Shown piece by piece: positions 19,773 through 28,215 of a DNA stretch of 64,000 bases (positions are counted from its first letter, which is position 1; each line of letters opens with the position of its first letter). The DNA comes from Methyloligella sp. GL2. GTDB taxonomy: Bacteria; Pseudomonadota; Alphaproteobacteria; Rhizobiales; Methyloligellaceae. The notes under the pieces were generated by a model that saw only the letters and a program-made list of their open reading frames with translations, made no database searches and was not told the origin of the DNA. A program made the translations under genes and the position numbers. Location of the stretch: NCBI RefSeq assembly GCF_013341275.1, contig NZ_CP054476.1:1687501-1751500 (forward strand), given 5' to 3'.

Positions 19773-20105
19773 ATGCTGAAAGGATTCGAGGAGTACCAGA
19801 AGGTGGGTAAAGACGGTTTCGACGCAAGCATGCGCTCATTCGGTGAATGGACCAAGGGTTTCCAGGCCATCGCCGCCGAGATGACTGACTACTCCAAGAA
19901 GGCGTTCGAGGACGGGACTCGCGCATTCGAGCAGCTCGCCGGTGCGAAGTCCGCCGAGCAGGCTTTCGAGATCCAGTCCCAGTACGCCAAGAAGTGCTAC
20001 GACAGCTACATGGCCGAGATGTCCAAGATCGGCGAGATGTATGTCGGCATGGCGCAGGATGCCTACAAGCCCGTCGAAGGGGCGTTCGCGAAAAAGACGT
20101 TCTAA
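19773..20105 (+). CDS. Phasin family protein
   Basis: A 110-residue, almost wholly alpha-helical protein of the phasin family. Phasins coat polyhydroxyalkanoate granules. The sequence (KGFEEYQKVGKDGFDASM, then TEMTDYSKK-like and AFEIQSQYAKKCYDSYMAEM stretches) has the usual phasin heptad character, with AFEDGTRAFEQLAGAKS in the centre. AGAGGG lies just upstream, which favours the ATG at 19773; ATG at 19770 and GTG at 19767 are also in frame. It stands alone between its own promoter and terminator. No PHA synthase or depolymerase is in the window. Confidence 0.85.
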   Translation: MLKGFEEYQKVGKDGFDASMRSFGEWTKGFQAIAAEMTDYSKKAFEDGTRAFEQLAGAKSAEQAFEIQSQYAKKCYDSYMAEMSKIGEMYVGMAQDAYKPVEGAFAKKTF

Positions 20106-20140
20106 AAATTCTGTCACAGCGACAGTATTTGGTTTGCGAA

Positions 20141-20168
20141 GGCCCGGGCTCGACCCGGGTCTTTTTTT
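20141..20168 (+). terminator. Intrinsic terminator after the phasin gene
   Basis: GCCCGGG (20142-20148), a five-base loop, then CCCGGGT (20154-20160), a C and a run of seven T. It is a strong GC hairpin with a U-tract, 36 bases after the phasin stop codon. Confidence 0.9.
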
Positions 20169-20391
20169 GTTCATTCCCCGTTGGGCAAATCGGCTTATGC
20201 TAGGGGCGAGTCATCGCATAGCGCGCCGCAGCCTGAGGCAAAGAGGCCCCGTTCGCGGGCTTGCGCCCTCGGCCCGGATTGGCTCAGGATAGCCAGAGGG
20301 ACGGTTCGGCTCGTAAGCCGGATGAATTCTCGTTTCGATCCCCGTGGTAACCTTGGCAGACGAGATACGAGACGCCACATAGAGGCAGGTA

Positions 20392-20724
20392 ATGGCCCGC
20401 AATGGCGACAATCGCCGGGACGACGACGACTCCGGCACCCATATCATCACCAAGACACGGCCGAAGACCAAACGGCCCAGTCTCTACAAGGTGCTGCTCC
20501 TCAACGACGACTACACGCCGATGGATTTCGTCGTGTACGTCCTCGAGCACTTCTTCAACAAGGGGCAGGAAGATGCCACCCGGATCATGTTGCACGTCCA
20601 CCAAAAGGGGGTGGGCGTTTGTGGGGTCTACACTTACGAGGTGGCCGAGACTAAAGTAGCTCAGGTGACGAGTTTCGCCCGCCAGAACGAGCATCCGCTG
20701 CAATGCACCATGGAGAAAGAGTGA
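20392..20724 (+). CDS. clpS: ATP-dependent Clp protease adaptor ClpS
   Basis: ClpS delivers N-end-rule substrates to ClpA. The 110 residues have the canonical core: [20 protein letters not shown], the hydrophobic pocket region, and [19 protein letters not shown], with an unstructured N-terminal extension of about 30 residues that enters the ClpA pore. It begins 224 bases after the phasin terminator. Its stop is 7 bases before clpA, which is the usual operon. Confidence 0.97.
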   Translation: MARNGDNRRDDDDSGTHIITKTRPKTKRPSLYKVLLLNDDYTPMDFVVYVLEHFFNKGQEDATRIMLHVHQKGVGVCGVYTYEVAETKVAQVTSFARQNEHPLQCTMEKE

Positions 20725-20731
20725 GGACCTA

Positions 20732-23089
20732 GTGGCTTCTTTTTCGACCAGTCTGGAACAGGCTCTGAGGCGCGCGCTGCAATATGCCAATGAGCGCAAT
20801 CACGAATATGCAACGCTTGAGCATCTGCTGCTCTCGCTGATCGACGACCGCGACGCGGCCGCCGTGATGCGGGCCTGCGATGTCGATCTCGACCTGCTGC
20901 GCGACAAGGTCACCGGCTATATCGAAGAAGAGCTGGCCGGTCTTGCCGGCAAGCAGAGCGCCGACGCTCAGCCAACGGCGGGCTTTCAGCGGGTGATTCA
21001 CCGCGCCGTCGCCCATGTCCAGTCCTCCGGCCGCGAAGAAGTTACCGGCGCCAATGTGCTGGTGGCGATCTTCGCCGAGCGCGAGAGCCACGCCGCCTAT
21101 TTCCTGCAAGAGCAGCACATGACGCGGCTGGATGCGGTCAATTACATCAGCCACGGCATCGCCAAGCGGCCCGGCATGTCCGAGCCCCGCACGGTGCGCG
21201 GCGTCGACGACGACGCGGCGACGGTGGAAGGCAACGAGGACAAGAAGCGCGGCGCCGATGCGCTCGAGGTCTATTGCGTCAATCTCAACGAGAAGGCCGA
21301 GACTGGGCGGATCGATCCGCTGATCGGCCGGGCCAGCGAGATCCAGCGCACCATCCAGGTGCTGTGCCGCCGGCAGAAGAACAACCCGCTCTTCGTGGGC
21401 GATCCCGGCGTCGGCAAGACCGCCATTGCCGAGGGTCTGGCGCGCCGCATCGTCATGGGCGATGTGCCGGAGGTGCTGCAGGACGCCACCATCTTCCAGC
21501 TGGATATGGGCGCGCTGCTGGCCGGCACCCGCTACCGGGGCGATTTCGAGGAACGGCTGAAGGCCGTGATGCGCGAGATCGAGAATTATCCCGGCGCGAT
21601 CATGTTCATCGACGAGATCCACACGGTGATCGGCGCCGGCGCCACCTCGGGCGGCGCTATGGACGCCTCGAACCTTCTGAAGCCTGCGCTGCAGAGCGGT
21701 GGCTTACGCTGCATCGGCTCCACCACCTATAAGGAGTACCGGCAGCATTTCGAGAAGGACCGGGCGCTGGTGCGCCGCTTCCAGAAGATCGACGTCAACG
21801 AGCCTTCGGTCTCCGACGCCATCGATATTCTGAAAGGGCTGAAGCCTTACTTCGAGGATTTCCACAAGGTCCGCTACACCACCCAGGCGATCCGCACGGC
21901 GGTGGAGCTGTCGGCCAAGTATATTCACGACCGCAAGCTGCCCGATAAGGCGATCGACGTGATCGACGAGACGGGTGCGAGCCTGATGCTGGTGCCGGAG
22001 AAGCAGCGGCGCAAGGTGATCGGCGTCAAGGAGGTGGAGAACACCATCGCCACCATGGCGCGGATTCCGCCGAAGACCATCTCCAAGACCGATGCGGAGG
22101 TGCTGCGCCATATCGACCGCGATCTGAAGCGGGTGGTGTTCGGCCAGGACGAGGCGATCGAGGCGCTGGGCGCTGCGATCAAGCTGTCGCGGGCCGGGCT
22201 GCGCGAGCCGGACAAGCCGATCGGCTGCTACATGTTCTCCGGCCCGACCGGCGTCGGCAAGACGGAGGTCTCGCGCCAGCTCGCCGATCTGCTCGGCGTG
22301 GAGCTGCTGCGCTTCGACATGTCGGAATATATGGAACGGCACACGGTCTCGCGCCTGATCGGTGCGCCTCCCGGCTATGTCGGCTTCGACCAGGGCGGTC
22401 TTCTGACCGACGGCGTCGATCAGCATCCCCATTGCGTGCTGCTGTTGGACGAAATCGAGAAGGCCCATCCGGACCTGTTCAACATCCTTCTGCAGGTGAT
22501 GGATCACGGCAAGCTGACCGACCATAACGGCAAGCGGGTCGACTTCCAGAACGTCATCCTGATCATGACCACCAATGCGGGCGCGACCGATCTGGCCAAG
22601 GCGGCGATCGGCTTCAACCGCACCAAGCGGGAAGGGGATGACGAGGAGGCCATCGCGCGGATGTTCTCGCCGGAATTCCGCAACCGTCTGGATGCGGTGA
22701 TCCCGTTCGCGCCGCTTGGGCCGGAGGTGATCTCCAAGGTGGTCGAGAAGTTCGTCTTCCAGCTGGAGGCGCAGCTCGGCGACCGCAACATCACCATCGA
22801 GCTCACCGACGAGGCCAATCAATGGCTGGCCGAGCGGGGCTATGACGAGAAGTTCGGCGCGCGGCCGCTCTCCCGGGTCATCCAGGAGCACATCAAGAAG
22901 CCGCTGGCCGAGGAGATCCTGTTCGGCAAGCTGCAGAATGGCGGCATCGTCCGCGTGATCGTGGAAGACAAGGACGGCAAGAAGGGCCTCGGCTTCGAGT
23001 TCCTCGACGCCAACGCGCCAGCCAAGCCGAAGAGCGAGAGCAAGGCCAAGTCGCGGAGCAAGAAATCCCGCAGCAAGGAAAGCGCTTAA
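20732..23089 (+). CDS. clpA: ATP-dependent Clp protease ATP-binding subunit ClpA
   Basis: The 785-residue hexameric unfoldase works with ClpP. It has a Clp N-domain (about 1-145), the first AAA+ module with Walker A GDPGVGKTAIAEGLA (about residue 223), and a second module with GPTGVGKTEVSRQLA (about residue 505) and Walker B HCVLLLDEIEKAHPDL. It carries no long middle domain, which separates it from ClpB. The last 25 residues form a Lys/Ser-rich tail (KAKSRSKKSRSKESA). The start is GTG at 20732. It lies 7 bases after clpS, and a terminator follows. Confidence 0.97.
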   Translation: MASFSTSLEQALRRALQYANERNHEYATLEHLLLSLIDDRDAAAVMRACDVDLDLLRDKVTGYIEEELAGLAGKQSADAQPTAGFQRVIHRAVAHVQSSGREEVTGANVLVAIFAERESHAAYFLQEQHMTRLDAVNYISHGIAKRPGMSEPRTVRGVDDDAATVEGNEDKKRGADALEVYCVNLNEKAETGRIDPLIGRASEIQRTIQVLCRRQKNNPLFVGDPGVGKTAIAEGLARRIVMGDVPEVLQDATIFQLDMGALLAGTRYRGDFEERLKAVMREIENYPGAIMFIDEIHTVIGAGATSGGAMDASNLLKPALQSGGLRCIGSTTYKEYRQHFEKDRALVRRFQKIDVNEPSVSDAIDILKGLKPYFEDFHKVRYTTQAIRTAVELSAKYIHDRKLPDKAIDVIDETGASLMLVPEKQRRKVIGVKEVENTIATMARIPPKTISKTDAEVLRHIDRDLKRVVFGQDEAIEALGAAIKLSRAGLREPDKPIGCYMFSGPTGVGKTEVSRQLADLLGVELLRFDMSEYMERHTVSRLIGAPPGYVGFDQGGLLTDGVDQHPHCVLLLDEIEKAHPDLFNILLQVMDHGKLTDHNGKRVDFQNVILIMTTNAGATDLAKAAIGFNRTKREGDDEEAIARMFSPEFRNRLDAVIPFAPLGPEVISKVVEKFVFQLEAQLGDRNITIELTDEANQWLAERGYDEKFGARPLSRVIQEHIKKPLAEEILFGKLQNGGIVRVIVEDKDGKKGLGFEFLDANAPAKPKSESKAKSRSKKSRSKESA

Positions 23090-23113
23090 CGCGTTTCTTG
23101 CCGCTCAGAACAC

Positions 23114-23143
23114 AAAAGCCCGGCCATCGCGCCGGGCTTTTTT
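23114..23143 (+). terminator. Intrinsic terminator after clpA
   Basis: AAAAGCCCGGC (23114-23124), a six-base loop, GCCGGGCTTTTTT (23131-23143). The stem is eleven base pairs including A-T pairs, so it can act in both directions. It lies 24 bases after the clpA stop. Confidence 0.92.
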
Positions 23144-23210
23144 GTTTTTGAGGGGCATTACGACGTCCGTGGTTGGAGCGGGGCACTTAGCAGTTCCCCC
23201 GATCCCCTTC

Positions 23211-23370
23211 TTCACCCTCGGGCTTGACCCGAGGGTCCATGCCGTGACCGCGCAGCTAGCGACGGCGCGCCAAGAGAAACCGCGGCGCATGCCGAGAAGG
23301 AACGGCATGGATGCCCGAATCAAGCCTGTGCCCGGGCTGACCGAGCCAGACCCGGGTAGCCGGGCATGAC
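23211..23370. repeat. Interspersed palindromic repeat, family A copy 1
   Basis: Bases 23212-23317 are identical over 106 positions to copy 2 (23617-23722). The element opens with a CCCTCGGGCTTGACCCGAGGG hairpin-type segment and ends in CCGGGCATGAC. Its right end (23318-23370) is longer than in copy 2 and contains an extra CCCGGGCTGACC stretch, as if two right ends were joined. Confidence 0.8.
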
Positions 23371-23415
23371 GACGGAGTGTGGTGCGCTGTCAGGTGATCA
23401 CAGCCTTCGCCCCAC

Positions 23416-23516
23416 GTCATCCTGAGGCGCGCGCATTGCGCGCCTCGAAGGAGACGTGGCCCTGACGCCCATCCTTCGAGGCTCGCCGCGTTCCGCGCCG
23501 AGCGCCTCAGGATGAC
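23416..23516. repeat. Interspersed palindromic repeat, family B
   Basis: A 101-base element bounded by GTCATCCTGAGG (23416-23427) and its inverse CCTCAGGATGAC (23505-23516). Inside is a second inverted pair, CCTCGAAGGA (23443-23452) and TCCTTCGAGG (23472-23481), and a GCGCGC..GCGCGC hairpin. The nested symmetry is that of known alphaproteobacterial intergenic elements with the same ends. Confidence 0.75.
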
Positions 23517-23615
23517 GCCCGTAGGGATCGGGAGGCGCGTCATGGCGCGGGTCCTGGGGCACGTCTTGCGGCGGGTTGAAGAGATGCGGTTCTCGGCCTT
23601 ACCCCAAACACCTTC

Positions 23616-23741
23616 GTCACCCTCGGGCTTGACCCGAGGGTCCATGCCGTGACCGCGCAGCTAGCGACGGCGCGCCAAGAGAAACCGCGGCGCATGCCGA
23701 GAAGGAACGGCATGGATGCCCGGATCAAGTCCGGGCATGAC
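23616..23741. repeat. Interspersed palindromic repeat, family A copy 2
   Basis: The left end GTCACCCTCGGGCTTGACC and right end GATCAAGTCCGGGCATGAC form two hairpins around a 60-base core. The first 106 bases match copy 1 exactly. The right end also matches the element behind gatB at 46903-46997. Confidence 0.8.
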
Positions 23742-23781
23742 AAAAGAGGGGGTGGAACCTCGGAGTGCCTACCGGCACGGG

Positions 23782-23856
23782 GTCATTCCGGCGAAAGCCG
23801 GAATCCAGCGACAAGGTCCGTGCAAACATGTGGATCCCGGCTTTCGCCGGGATGAC
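23782..23856. repeat. Interspersed palindromic repeat, family C
   Basis: A 75-base element with ends GTCATTCCGGCGAAAGCCGG (from 23782) and CCGGCTTTCGCCGGGATGAC (to 23856). The ends are inverted relative to each other, and each is itself a hairpin (CCGGC GAAA GCCGG type). The GTCATTCCGGCGAAAGCCGGAAT form is widespread in alphaproteobacterial intergenic DNA. Confidence 0.75.
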
Positions 23857-23969
23857 GCCCGTTTTGTTGGGGAGGGGGCAAAATACGACAATCGCCGGAC
23901 CCCCACCCGATCTAGCCCAAGGCCAGATCGACCTCCCCCTTCTAGGGGGAGGTTCGGTCCGCGGCTTTG

Positions 23970-24386
23970 CTACACCGCCGTGCGGATCTTCTCGGCCAGC
24001 GCCGCGAGCTCGTCCTGGTCGGCCATGTCGCGGGCGTGGCCTTTCAGGGGTTCGCCCTCTTTGCGCGGCACGATGTGAAAGTGGAGGTGGAAGACGGTCT
24101 GGCCGGCGGCAGCGCCATTATATTGCTGGATCAGCACGCCTTCGGCCCCGACCGCATCGCGGATCTTCGGGGCGAGCTTCTGCACCACTTCCATGGTCTT
24201 GCCCAGGGCCTCGGGCGAGACGGCATAGAGGTCCTCGGCCGGCTCCTTGGTGATCACCAGGGTGTGGCCTTCAGTCATCGGCATGATGTCGAGAAAGGCG
24301 AGGGTGTCGTCGTCCTCGTAGATCTTGTGACAGGGCACTTCGCCCTTCAGCATCTTGGCGAAGATATTGTCCGGATCGTAGGCCAT
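23970..24386 (-). CDS. HIT family protein (histidine-triad nucleotide hydrolase)
   Basis: A 138-residue member of the HIT superfamily, HINT-like branch, which hydrolyses purine nucleoside phosphoramidates or AMP-lysine-type substrates. The N-terminal YDPDNIFAKMLKGEVPCHKIYEDD is characteristic, GHTLVITKEPAEDL follows, and the catalytic triad is in VFHLHFHIVPRK (HxHxHxx). Cellular substrate is unknown. The two genes upstream on the same strand (FemAB-like and GDPD) may share its transcript, although 76 bases separate it from the FemAB-like gene. Confidence 0.93.
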   Translation of the reverse strand: MAYDPDNIFAKMLKGEVPCHKIYEDDDTLAFLDIMPMTEGHTLVITKEPAEDLYAVSPEALGKTMEVVQKLAPKIRDAVGAEGVLIQQYNGAAAGQTVFHLHFHIVPRKEGEPLKGHARDMADQDELAALAEKIRTAV

Positions 24387-24462
24387 TTTCCCTCCCTATA
24401 AGCGGCACTTGTGGCGCGCCATTCTTGTCATCGCTGCCACCCACACGCAATTCGCCGGGCGC

Positions 24463-25659
24463 TCAAATCTTGTCGGTATCGCTCTTTTTGAACGGGCTCT
24501 CCTCGGAGAGGAGGGCGATCTCGTGGCTGACGGCGCGGCGCTCGCGGCGGAGATAATCGGACACCGCCGCGGCCAGCGAGGCATCGCGGAAATAATGGGC
24601 GCTGTAGGTGGGCGTCGGCAGATAGCCGCGGGCGAGCTTATGCTCGCCTTGGGCGCCGGCCTCGACGCGGGCGAGCCCCCGTTCGATGGCGAAGTCGATG
24701 GCCTGGTAATAGCAAAGCTCGAAATGCAGGAAGGGGTGATGCTCAGCGCAGCCCCAATAGCGGCCGTAGAGCGTGTCGCCGCCGGCGAAGTTCAGCGCCC
24801 CGGCAATGTAGTTTCCGTCGCGCTTGGCGAGCATCAGCACGATCCGCTCCGGCATCGCTTCGCTGACAAGCGAGAAGAAGCGGCGGTTGAGATAGGGGCG
24901 GCCCCATTTGCGCGCGCCGGTATCTTGATAGAATTCGAAGAAGGCGTCCCAATGCGCCTCGGTGAGATCGGCGCCGGTGATCCATTCGGTCTCGATACCG
25001 TCCGCCACCGCTTCGCGGCGCTCTTTTTTCAAGGCTTTCCGCTTGCGTGAGGCGAGCACGCTCAGAAAATCGTCGAAGCTGGCATAGCCCTCGTTCTGCC
25101 AGTGGAATTGCTGGTCGGTGCGCTGCAGATAGCCGATCTGGCCGGCGAGCTTCCATTCCTCTTCGGTGAGGAAGGTGATGTGCAGCGAGGAAAGCTCCAA
25201 CTGGTTGGTCAGGCTGGCGCCGGCCTGCAACAACAGGCTTTGCCGCTCTTGCTTGTCGGGGCAGTCGGGCACCAGAAGTCGTGGGCCGGTGACCGGGGTG
25301 AAGGGGACGGCGCTTTGCAACTTCGGGTAATAGGCGCCGCCCGCCCGCTCGAAAGCGTCGGCCCAGCCGTGATCGAAGACATATTCGCCCTGGCTGTGGG
25401 ATTTCACATAGCAGGGCATGGCGCCTTGCAGCTCGCCATCGGGGCCTTGCAGCAGCAGGTGACGGGGCAGCCAGCCGGTCTCCATTGCGGCGGAGCCGGA
25501 CTCTTCCAGCGCCTTTAGAAAAGCATGGGAGACGAAGGGGTTGTAGCCGCGCGATGCGTCCGGGGCTGAACTCCCGAAGGCGCAAGCATCCCAAGATTCG
25601 GCGTCGATCTCGGCTATGGAGGAGACGGCCTGGACTGTGACTTTCTCGATGTCACCCAA
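24463..25659 (-). CDS. FemAB-like / GNAT-fold protein (PF04339 type)
   Basis: A protein of about 398 residues of the DUF482/PF04339 family, built of two GNAT-like halves. Recognisable segments are SYNPF-type GYNPFVSHAFLKALEESGS, PRHLLLQGPDGELQGAMPCY, YVFDHGWADAFERAGG, YYPKLQSAVPFTPVTGPRLL, and near the end GRYWGCAEHHPFLHFELCYYQ and EAGAQGEHKLARGYLP. The acceptor is unknown, although databases name the family after peptidoglycan biosynthesis. No ATG gives a full-length protein. A TTG at 25659, 17 bases after the GDPD stop and preceded by GGAG, is the best start. The open frame continues to 25911, but that part is antisense-like and overlaps the GDPD gene. Confidence 0.82.
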   Translation of the reverse strand: MGDIEKVTVQAVSSIAEIDAESWDACAFGSSAPDASRGYNPFVSHAFLKALEESGSAAMETGWLPRHLLLQGPDGELQGAMPCYVKSHSQGEYVFDHGWADAFERAGGAYYPKLQSAVPFTPVTGPRLLVPDCPDKQERQSLLLQAGASLTNQLELSSLHITFLTEEEWKLAGQIGYLQRTDQQFHWQNEGYASFDDFLSVLASRKRKALKKERREAVADGIETEWITGADLTEAHWDAFFEFYQDTGARKWGRPYLNRRFFSLVSEAMPERIVLMLAKRDGNYIAGALNFAGGDTLYGRYWGCAEHHPFLHFELCYYQAIDFAIERGLARVEAGAQGEHKLARGYLPTPTYSAHYFRDASLAAAVSDYLRRERRAVSHEIALLSEESPFKKSDTDKI

Positions 25660-25676
25660 CGCGTTACGACTCCGTC

Positions 25677-26426
25677 TTAAGGTTCGATCGTCTCGAAGAT
25701 CATGGCATCGGCATGGGCTTTTGCCCGTGCCTTGTCGGCCTCGGTGCGGACCGTCCAGGTGAGGAGCGGCAGACCGAAAACCTTGCGGGCGATGGCCGGC
25801 GCGGCCGCAGGCAAAGCGCGGATATCGTAGGCAATAAAGGCCGGTTTGGCGATGGCGGCGGTGAGCAGACGGCGCATGGCGAAACGCTTGAACGGCGAGA
25901 GTCCGGGCCAATCGGCCTTCTCGAAGCGGCAGGCGACCAGCCCGCGCGGGATCTCCGGTGCGAGCCGTTCAAAGGCCCCCACCACGTAAGGATCGAACGA
26001 CATTACCGCCACGGGGCCGCGATAGGCGGCGAGCTGCTCGGCGATCGCCCGCACGAAGCGCTCATCGCCGTTCCATTCGCCCTTGATCTCCAGCAGCAGC
26101 CCGGTGCGCCCGCGGACCCGATCCAGAAGTTCTGCGAGGGAGAGGATGCGGTCGGCGCTGCCGGTGAGGGGGATTTGGCAAAGCTCGGCCAGGGAGCGGT
26201 CTTTCACCGCGCCTGGCTGGCCGGTGAGCCGCATGAGTTCCGCATCGTGGAACACGATAGGGGCGCCGTCTCGCGCCGCCTGGAGATCGACCTCGATATT
26301 GTAGCCGCCGACGATGGCGGCCTCGACGGCGGAGGCCGAGTTCTCAATGATGCCGCGGGAGATATCGTGCAGGCTGCGATGGGCTGTCGGCTTCAGCAAC
26401 CAATTCAGCTTGGCGCCGTAAGCCAT
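25677..26426 (-). CDS. Glycerophosphodiester phosphodiesterase
   Basis: A 249-residue cytosolic GDPD that splits glycerophosphodiesters into glycerol-3-phosphate and an alcohol. The catalytic residues are visible: the first histidine-arginine in AHRSLHDISRGIIENS, the metal-binding EVD in YNIEVDLQAARDG, and the second histidine in APIVFHDAEL. LLLEIKGEW supplies another metal-ligand glutamate. There is no signal peptide, in contrast to periplasmic GlpQ, so it is of the UgpQ type. It lies 12 bases downstream of ridA and 17 bases upstream of the FemAB-like gene, in one operon. Confidence 0.94.
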   Translation of the reverse strand: MAYGAKLNWLLKPTAHRSLHDISRGIIENSASAVEAAIVGGYNIEVDLQAARDGAPIVFHDAELMRLTGQPGAVKDRSLAELCQIPLTGSADRILSLAELLDRVRGRTGLLLEIKGEWNGDERFVRAIAEQLAAYRGPVAVMSFDPYVVGAFERLAPEIPRGLVACRFEKADWPGLSPFKRFAMRRLLTAAIAKPAFIAYDIRALPAAAPAIARKVFGLPLLTWTVRTEADKARAKAHADAMIFETIEP

Positions 26427-26438
26427 TGGCTTTCGACT

Positions 26439-26900
26439 CTATTCGATGGCGAAGATAGCGCCGATCTCGACGCAGGCGCCGAGCGGCAGGCTGCTGCAGC
26501 CGACGGCCGCGCGGGTATGGCGGCCCTTATTGCCGAGGATCTCCACCATCAGATCGGAGGCGCCGTTGATCACCTTGGGATGGTCGGTGAAGTCCGGTGC
26601 GGCGTTTACATAGCCGGTAAGCTGCAAGCACTGCTCGATACGGTCGAGATCGCGCAAGGCCGCCTTGGCCTGAGCCAGGATATTGAACAGGCAGAGCTCG
26701 GCCGCCTTGGCGCCGTCCTCGACGCTGACAGTGTCGCCCAGCTTGCCGGTCACGGCGGCTCCATCGCGCATGGGAAGCTGGCCGGAAATGAAGAGCTGGT
26801 TATTGATGTGCAGGAAGGGCACGTAATTGGCGAGGGGGCTGGCCACCTCCGGCAAGGTGAGATCGAGGGCTTTCAGCCGTGCTTCGATTTCGCCTGCCAT
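26439..26900 (-). CDS. RidA family protein (enamine/imine deaminase)
   Basis: A 153-residue protein of the YjgF/YER057c/RidA family, which removes reactive 2-aminoacrylate-type enamines. The start at 26900 (MAGEIEARLKALDLTLPEV) is the only one consistent with the family; the same frame is open much further upstream but antisense to other genes. Core features are PFLHINNQLFISGQLPMRDG, the AELCLFNILAQAKAAL helix and GRHTRAAVGCSSLPLGACVEI, containing the arginine that binds the substrate carboxylate. This subgroup (about 150 residues) is longer than E. coli RidA (128). It heads the ridA-GDPD-FemAB run. Confidence 0.92.
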   Translation of the reverse strand: MAGEIEARLKALDLTLPEVASPLANYVPFLHINNQLFISGQLPMRDGAAVTGKLGDTVSVEDGAKAAELCLFNILAQAKAALRDLDRIEQCLQLTGYVNAAPDFTDHPKVINGASDLMVEILGNKGRHTRAAVGCSSLPLGACVEIGAIFAIE

Positions 26901-27122
26901 ACCCTGTGTCTCCTTCTGCACTATCGTGTTCTGCAAATCGTGATGGGCCGCCCGCAAGAGGGGGCTCAGGGCCCGGAAATAAGTGCCCAGACCATCGGTC
27001 AAATCCCTCCCGACCGCAAGCGGCTTGAGGGCTTGTGGTGGGGGGCCAAGGGTGCGAAAAATCGTCTTCCGTCGGGATGTTGGCGCCACGCCGTCATCCG
27101 CGCCGGAGGTGCATTTAGGACG

Positions 27123-27983
27123 ATGATGACTCAGTTTGGTTTCAGGCTGCTTCCGGTGCTCACCGGGGTTTTCGGCGTTTGGCTCGCATTGGCCCCGAGC
27201 GCTGCGCAGGCGATGGCATCCGGGGTTCCGGCGCTCAAGCCCCACCGCGCCGTCTACGAACTCTCCTTGGACGATGCCCGCTCGGCCTCCGGCATTACCG
27301 GGGTGGACGGGCGCATGGTGTTCGAGTTCTCCGGATCGCATTGCGAGGGCTACACGCTGAATATGCGCATGGTCACCCAGATGATGGATAGCCAGGGCCA
27401 GACCAATCTGACCGATATCCGTTCCTCCACTTGGGAGCAGGCGGAAGGCAAGACCTTCCGCTTCCAGTCGGCGCAATATCTCAACGACAAGCTCGACGAC
27501 GTGACCATGGGGCGGGCGACGCGCAAGGACCCGGGCACCGATGTGGAGGTGCGGCTCAGCCGCCCGTCGCCGAAATCCATGGCGCTGCCGCCGAAGGTGC
27601 TGTTCCCGACTCAGCACAGCCTGGCCATCATCGAGGCGGCCGCCGCCGGCCAATCGAAGGTGGAGGCGGTGCTTTATGACGGCTCGGAGAAGGGTCAGAA
27701 GGTTTATGACACCACCGCCTTCATCGGCGAAGCGGTGCCGGGCGGTAGCGAGGAGCCGCCGGAAGCCCCGGCCAAGGAGCAGGGGCTGGGCGCGCTGCGG
27801 TCCTGGCCCGTCTCGATCGGCTATTTCGACACCGCGGGCGGCGACCTGACGCCGGCCTATCAGATCGATTTTCGTCTTTACGAGAATGGGGTTAGCCGGG
27901 ACTTGCGAATCTCTTACGGCGACTTCTCGATCCGCGGCCGGCTGACCAAACTGGAATATTTGAGCGACGATAAGTGCGAGTAA
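27123..27983 (+). CDS. eipB: EipB-type periplasmic cell-envelope integrity protein (DUF1849)
   Basis: A 286-residue exported protein. A signal peptide (VLTGVFGVWLALAPSAAQA) is followed by the DUF1849/EipB beta-spiral domain (LKPHRAVYELSLDDARSASG, GRMVFEFSGSHCEGYTLNMR, LTDIRSSTWEQAEGKTFRF). In Brucella EipB a conserved cysteine pair forms a disulfide; here the matching cysteines are in GSHCEGY and at the very C-terminus (SDDKCE). EipB supports envelope integrity in alphaproteobacteria. The start was chosen at ATG 27123 because it begins the signal peptide; the frame upstream is antisense to ridA. Confidence 0.88.
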   Translation: MMTQFGFRLLPVLTGVFGVWLALAPSAAQAMASGVPALKPHRAVYELSLDDARSASGITGVDGRMVFEFSGSHCEGYTLNMRMVTQMMDSQGQTNLTDIRSSTWEQAEGKTFRFQSAQYLNDKLDDVTMGRATRKDPGTDVEVRLSRPSPKSMALPPKVLFPTQHSLAIIEAAAAGQSKVEAVLYDGSEKGQKVYDTTAFIGEAVPGGSEEPPEAPAKEQGLGALRSWPVSIGYFDTAGGDLTPAYQIDFRLYENGVSRDLRISYGDFSIRGRLTKLEYLSDDKCE

Positions 27984-28215
27984 TAAACTTGCAATTTTTG
28001 CGTGTACAGTCGCCTGCAATCCAGATTTATTCGCGGTTTCCCCCTGGTTTCAAGTATTGGCTAAAGGGTTTGGTTACGGGTTCGGGTGTGAAATCCGCGA
28101 CGAAACCGAGGGGATTTAGAACATGCACTGGACGCCGGGACCGGCTCCCAGCACCATGGGAGACAATAATCGCGTTGACGTTCGGGAGCAGTGCGAACCG
28201 CCGGGGCTTAAACTG

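Larger units (their letters stand above)
23144..23969. other. Gene-free spacer between clpA and the HIT gene, filled with repeats
   Basis: About 826 bases without a supportable gene. Short frames here run through repeats and change between copies, so they are not genes. The spacer holds two copies of a long palindromic-ended repeat, one 101-base and one 75-base palindromic element, and at the HIT-proximal end a perfect inverted repeat ACCTCCCCCT-TCT-AGGGGGAGGT (23931-23953). These are the signs of interspersed mosaic elements collecting behind convergent genes. Confidence 0.75.

Noticed and set aside
20169-20391. Small RNA gene between the phasin terminator and clpS
   Set aside because: An AAGCCGGAT stretch recalls an RNase P 3' end read in reverse, but the core motif that must follow would lie inside clpS and is not there.
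23142-23855. Small open frames inside the clpA-HIT spacer
   Set aside because: They run through duplicated palindromic elements and repeat one another; none has a start signal.
23211-23856. CRISPR array
   Set aside because: Repeats are few, long, palindromic at the ends and of three different families, without regular spacers.
25660-25911. Upstream extension of the FemAB-like frame
   Set aside because: It overlaps the GDPD gene in another frame and its residues show no GNAT-like character.
26901-28019. Upstream extension of the ridA frame
   Set aside because: The added 370 residues are antisense to eipB and have no relation to RidA proteins, which begin at 26900.
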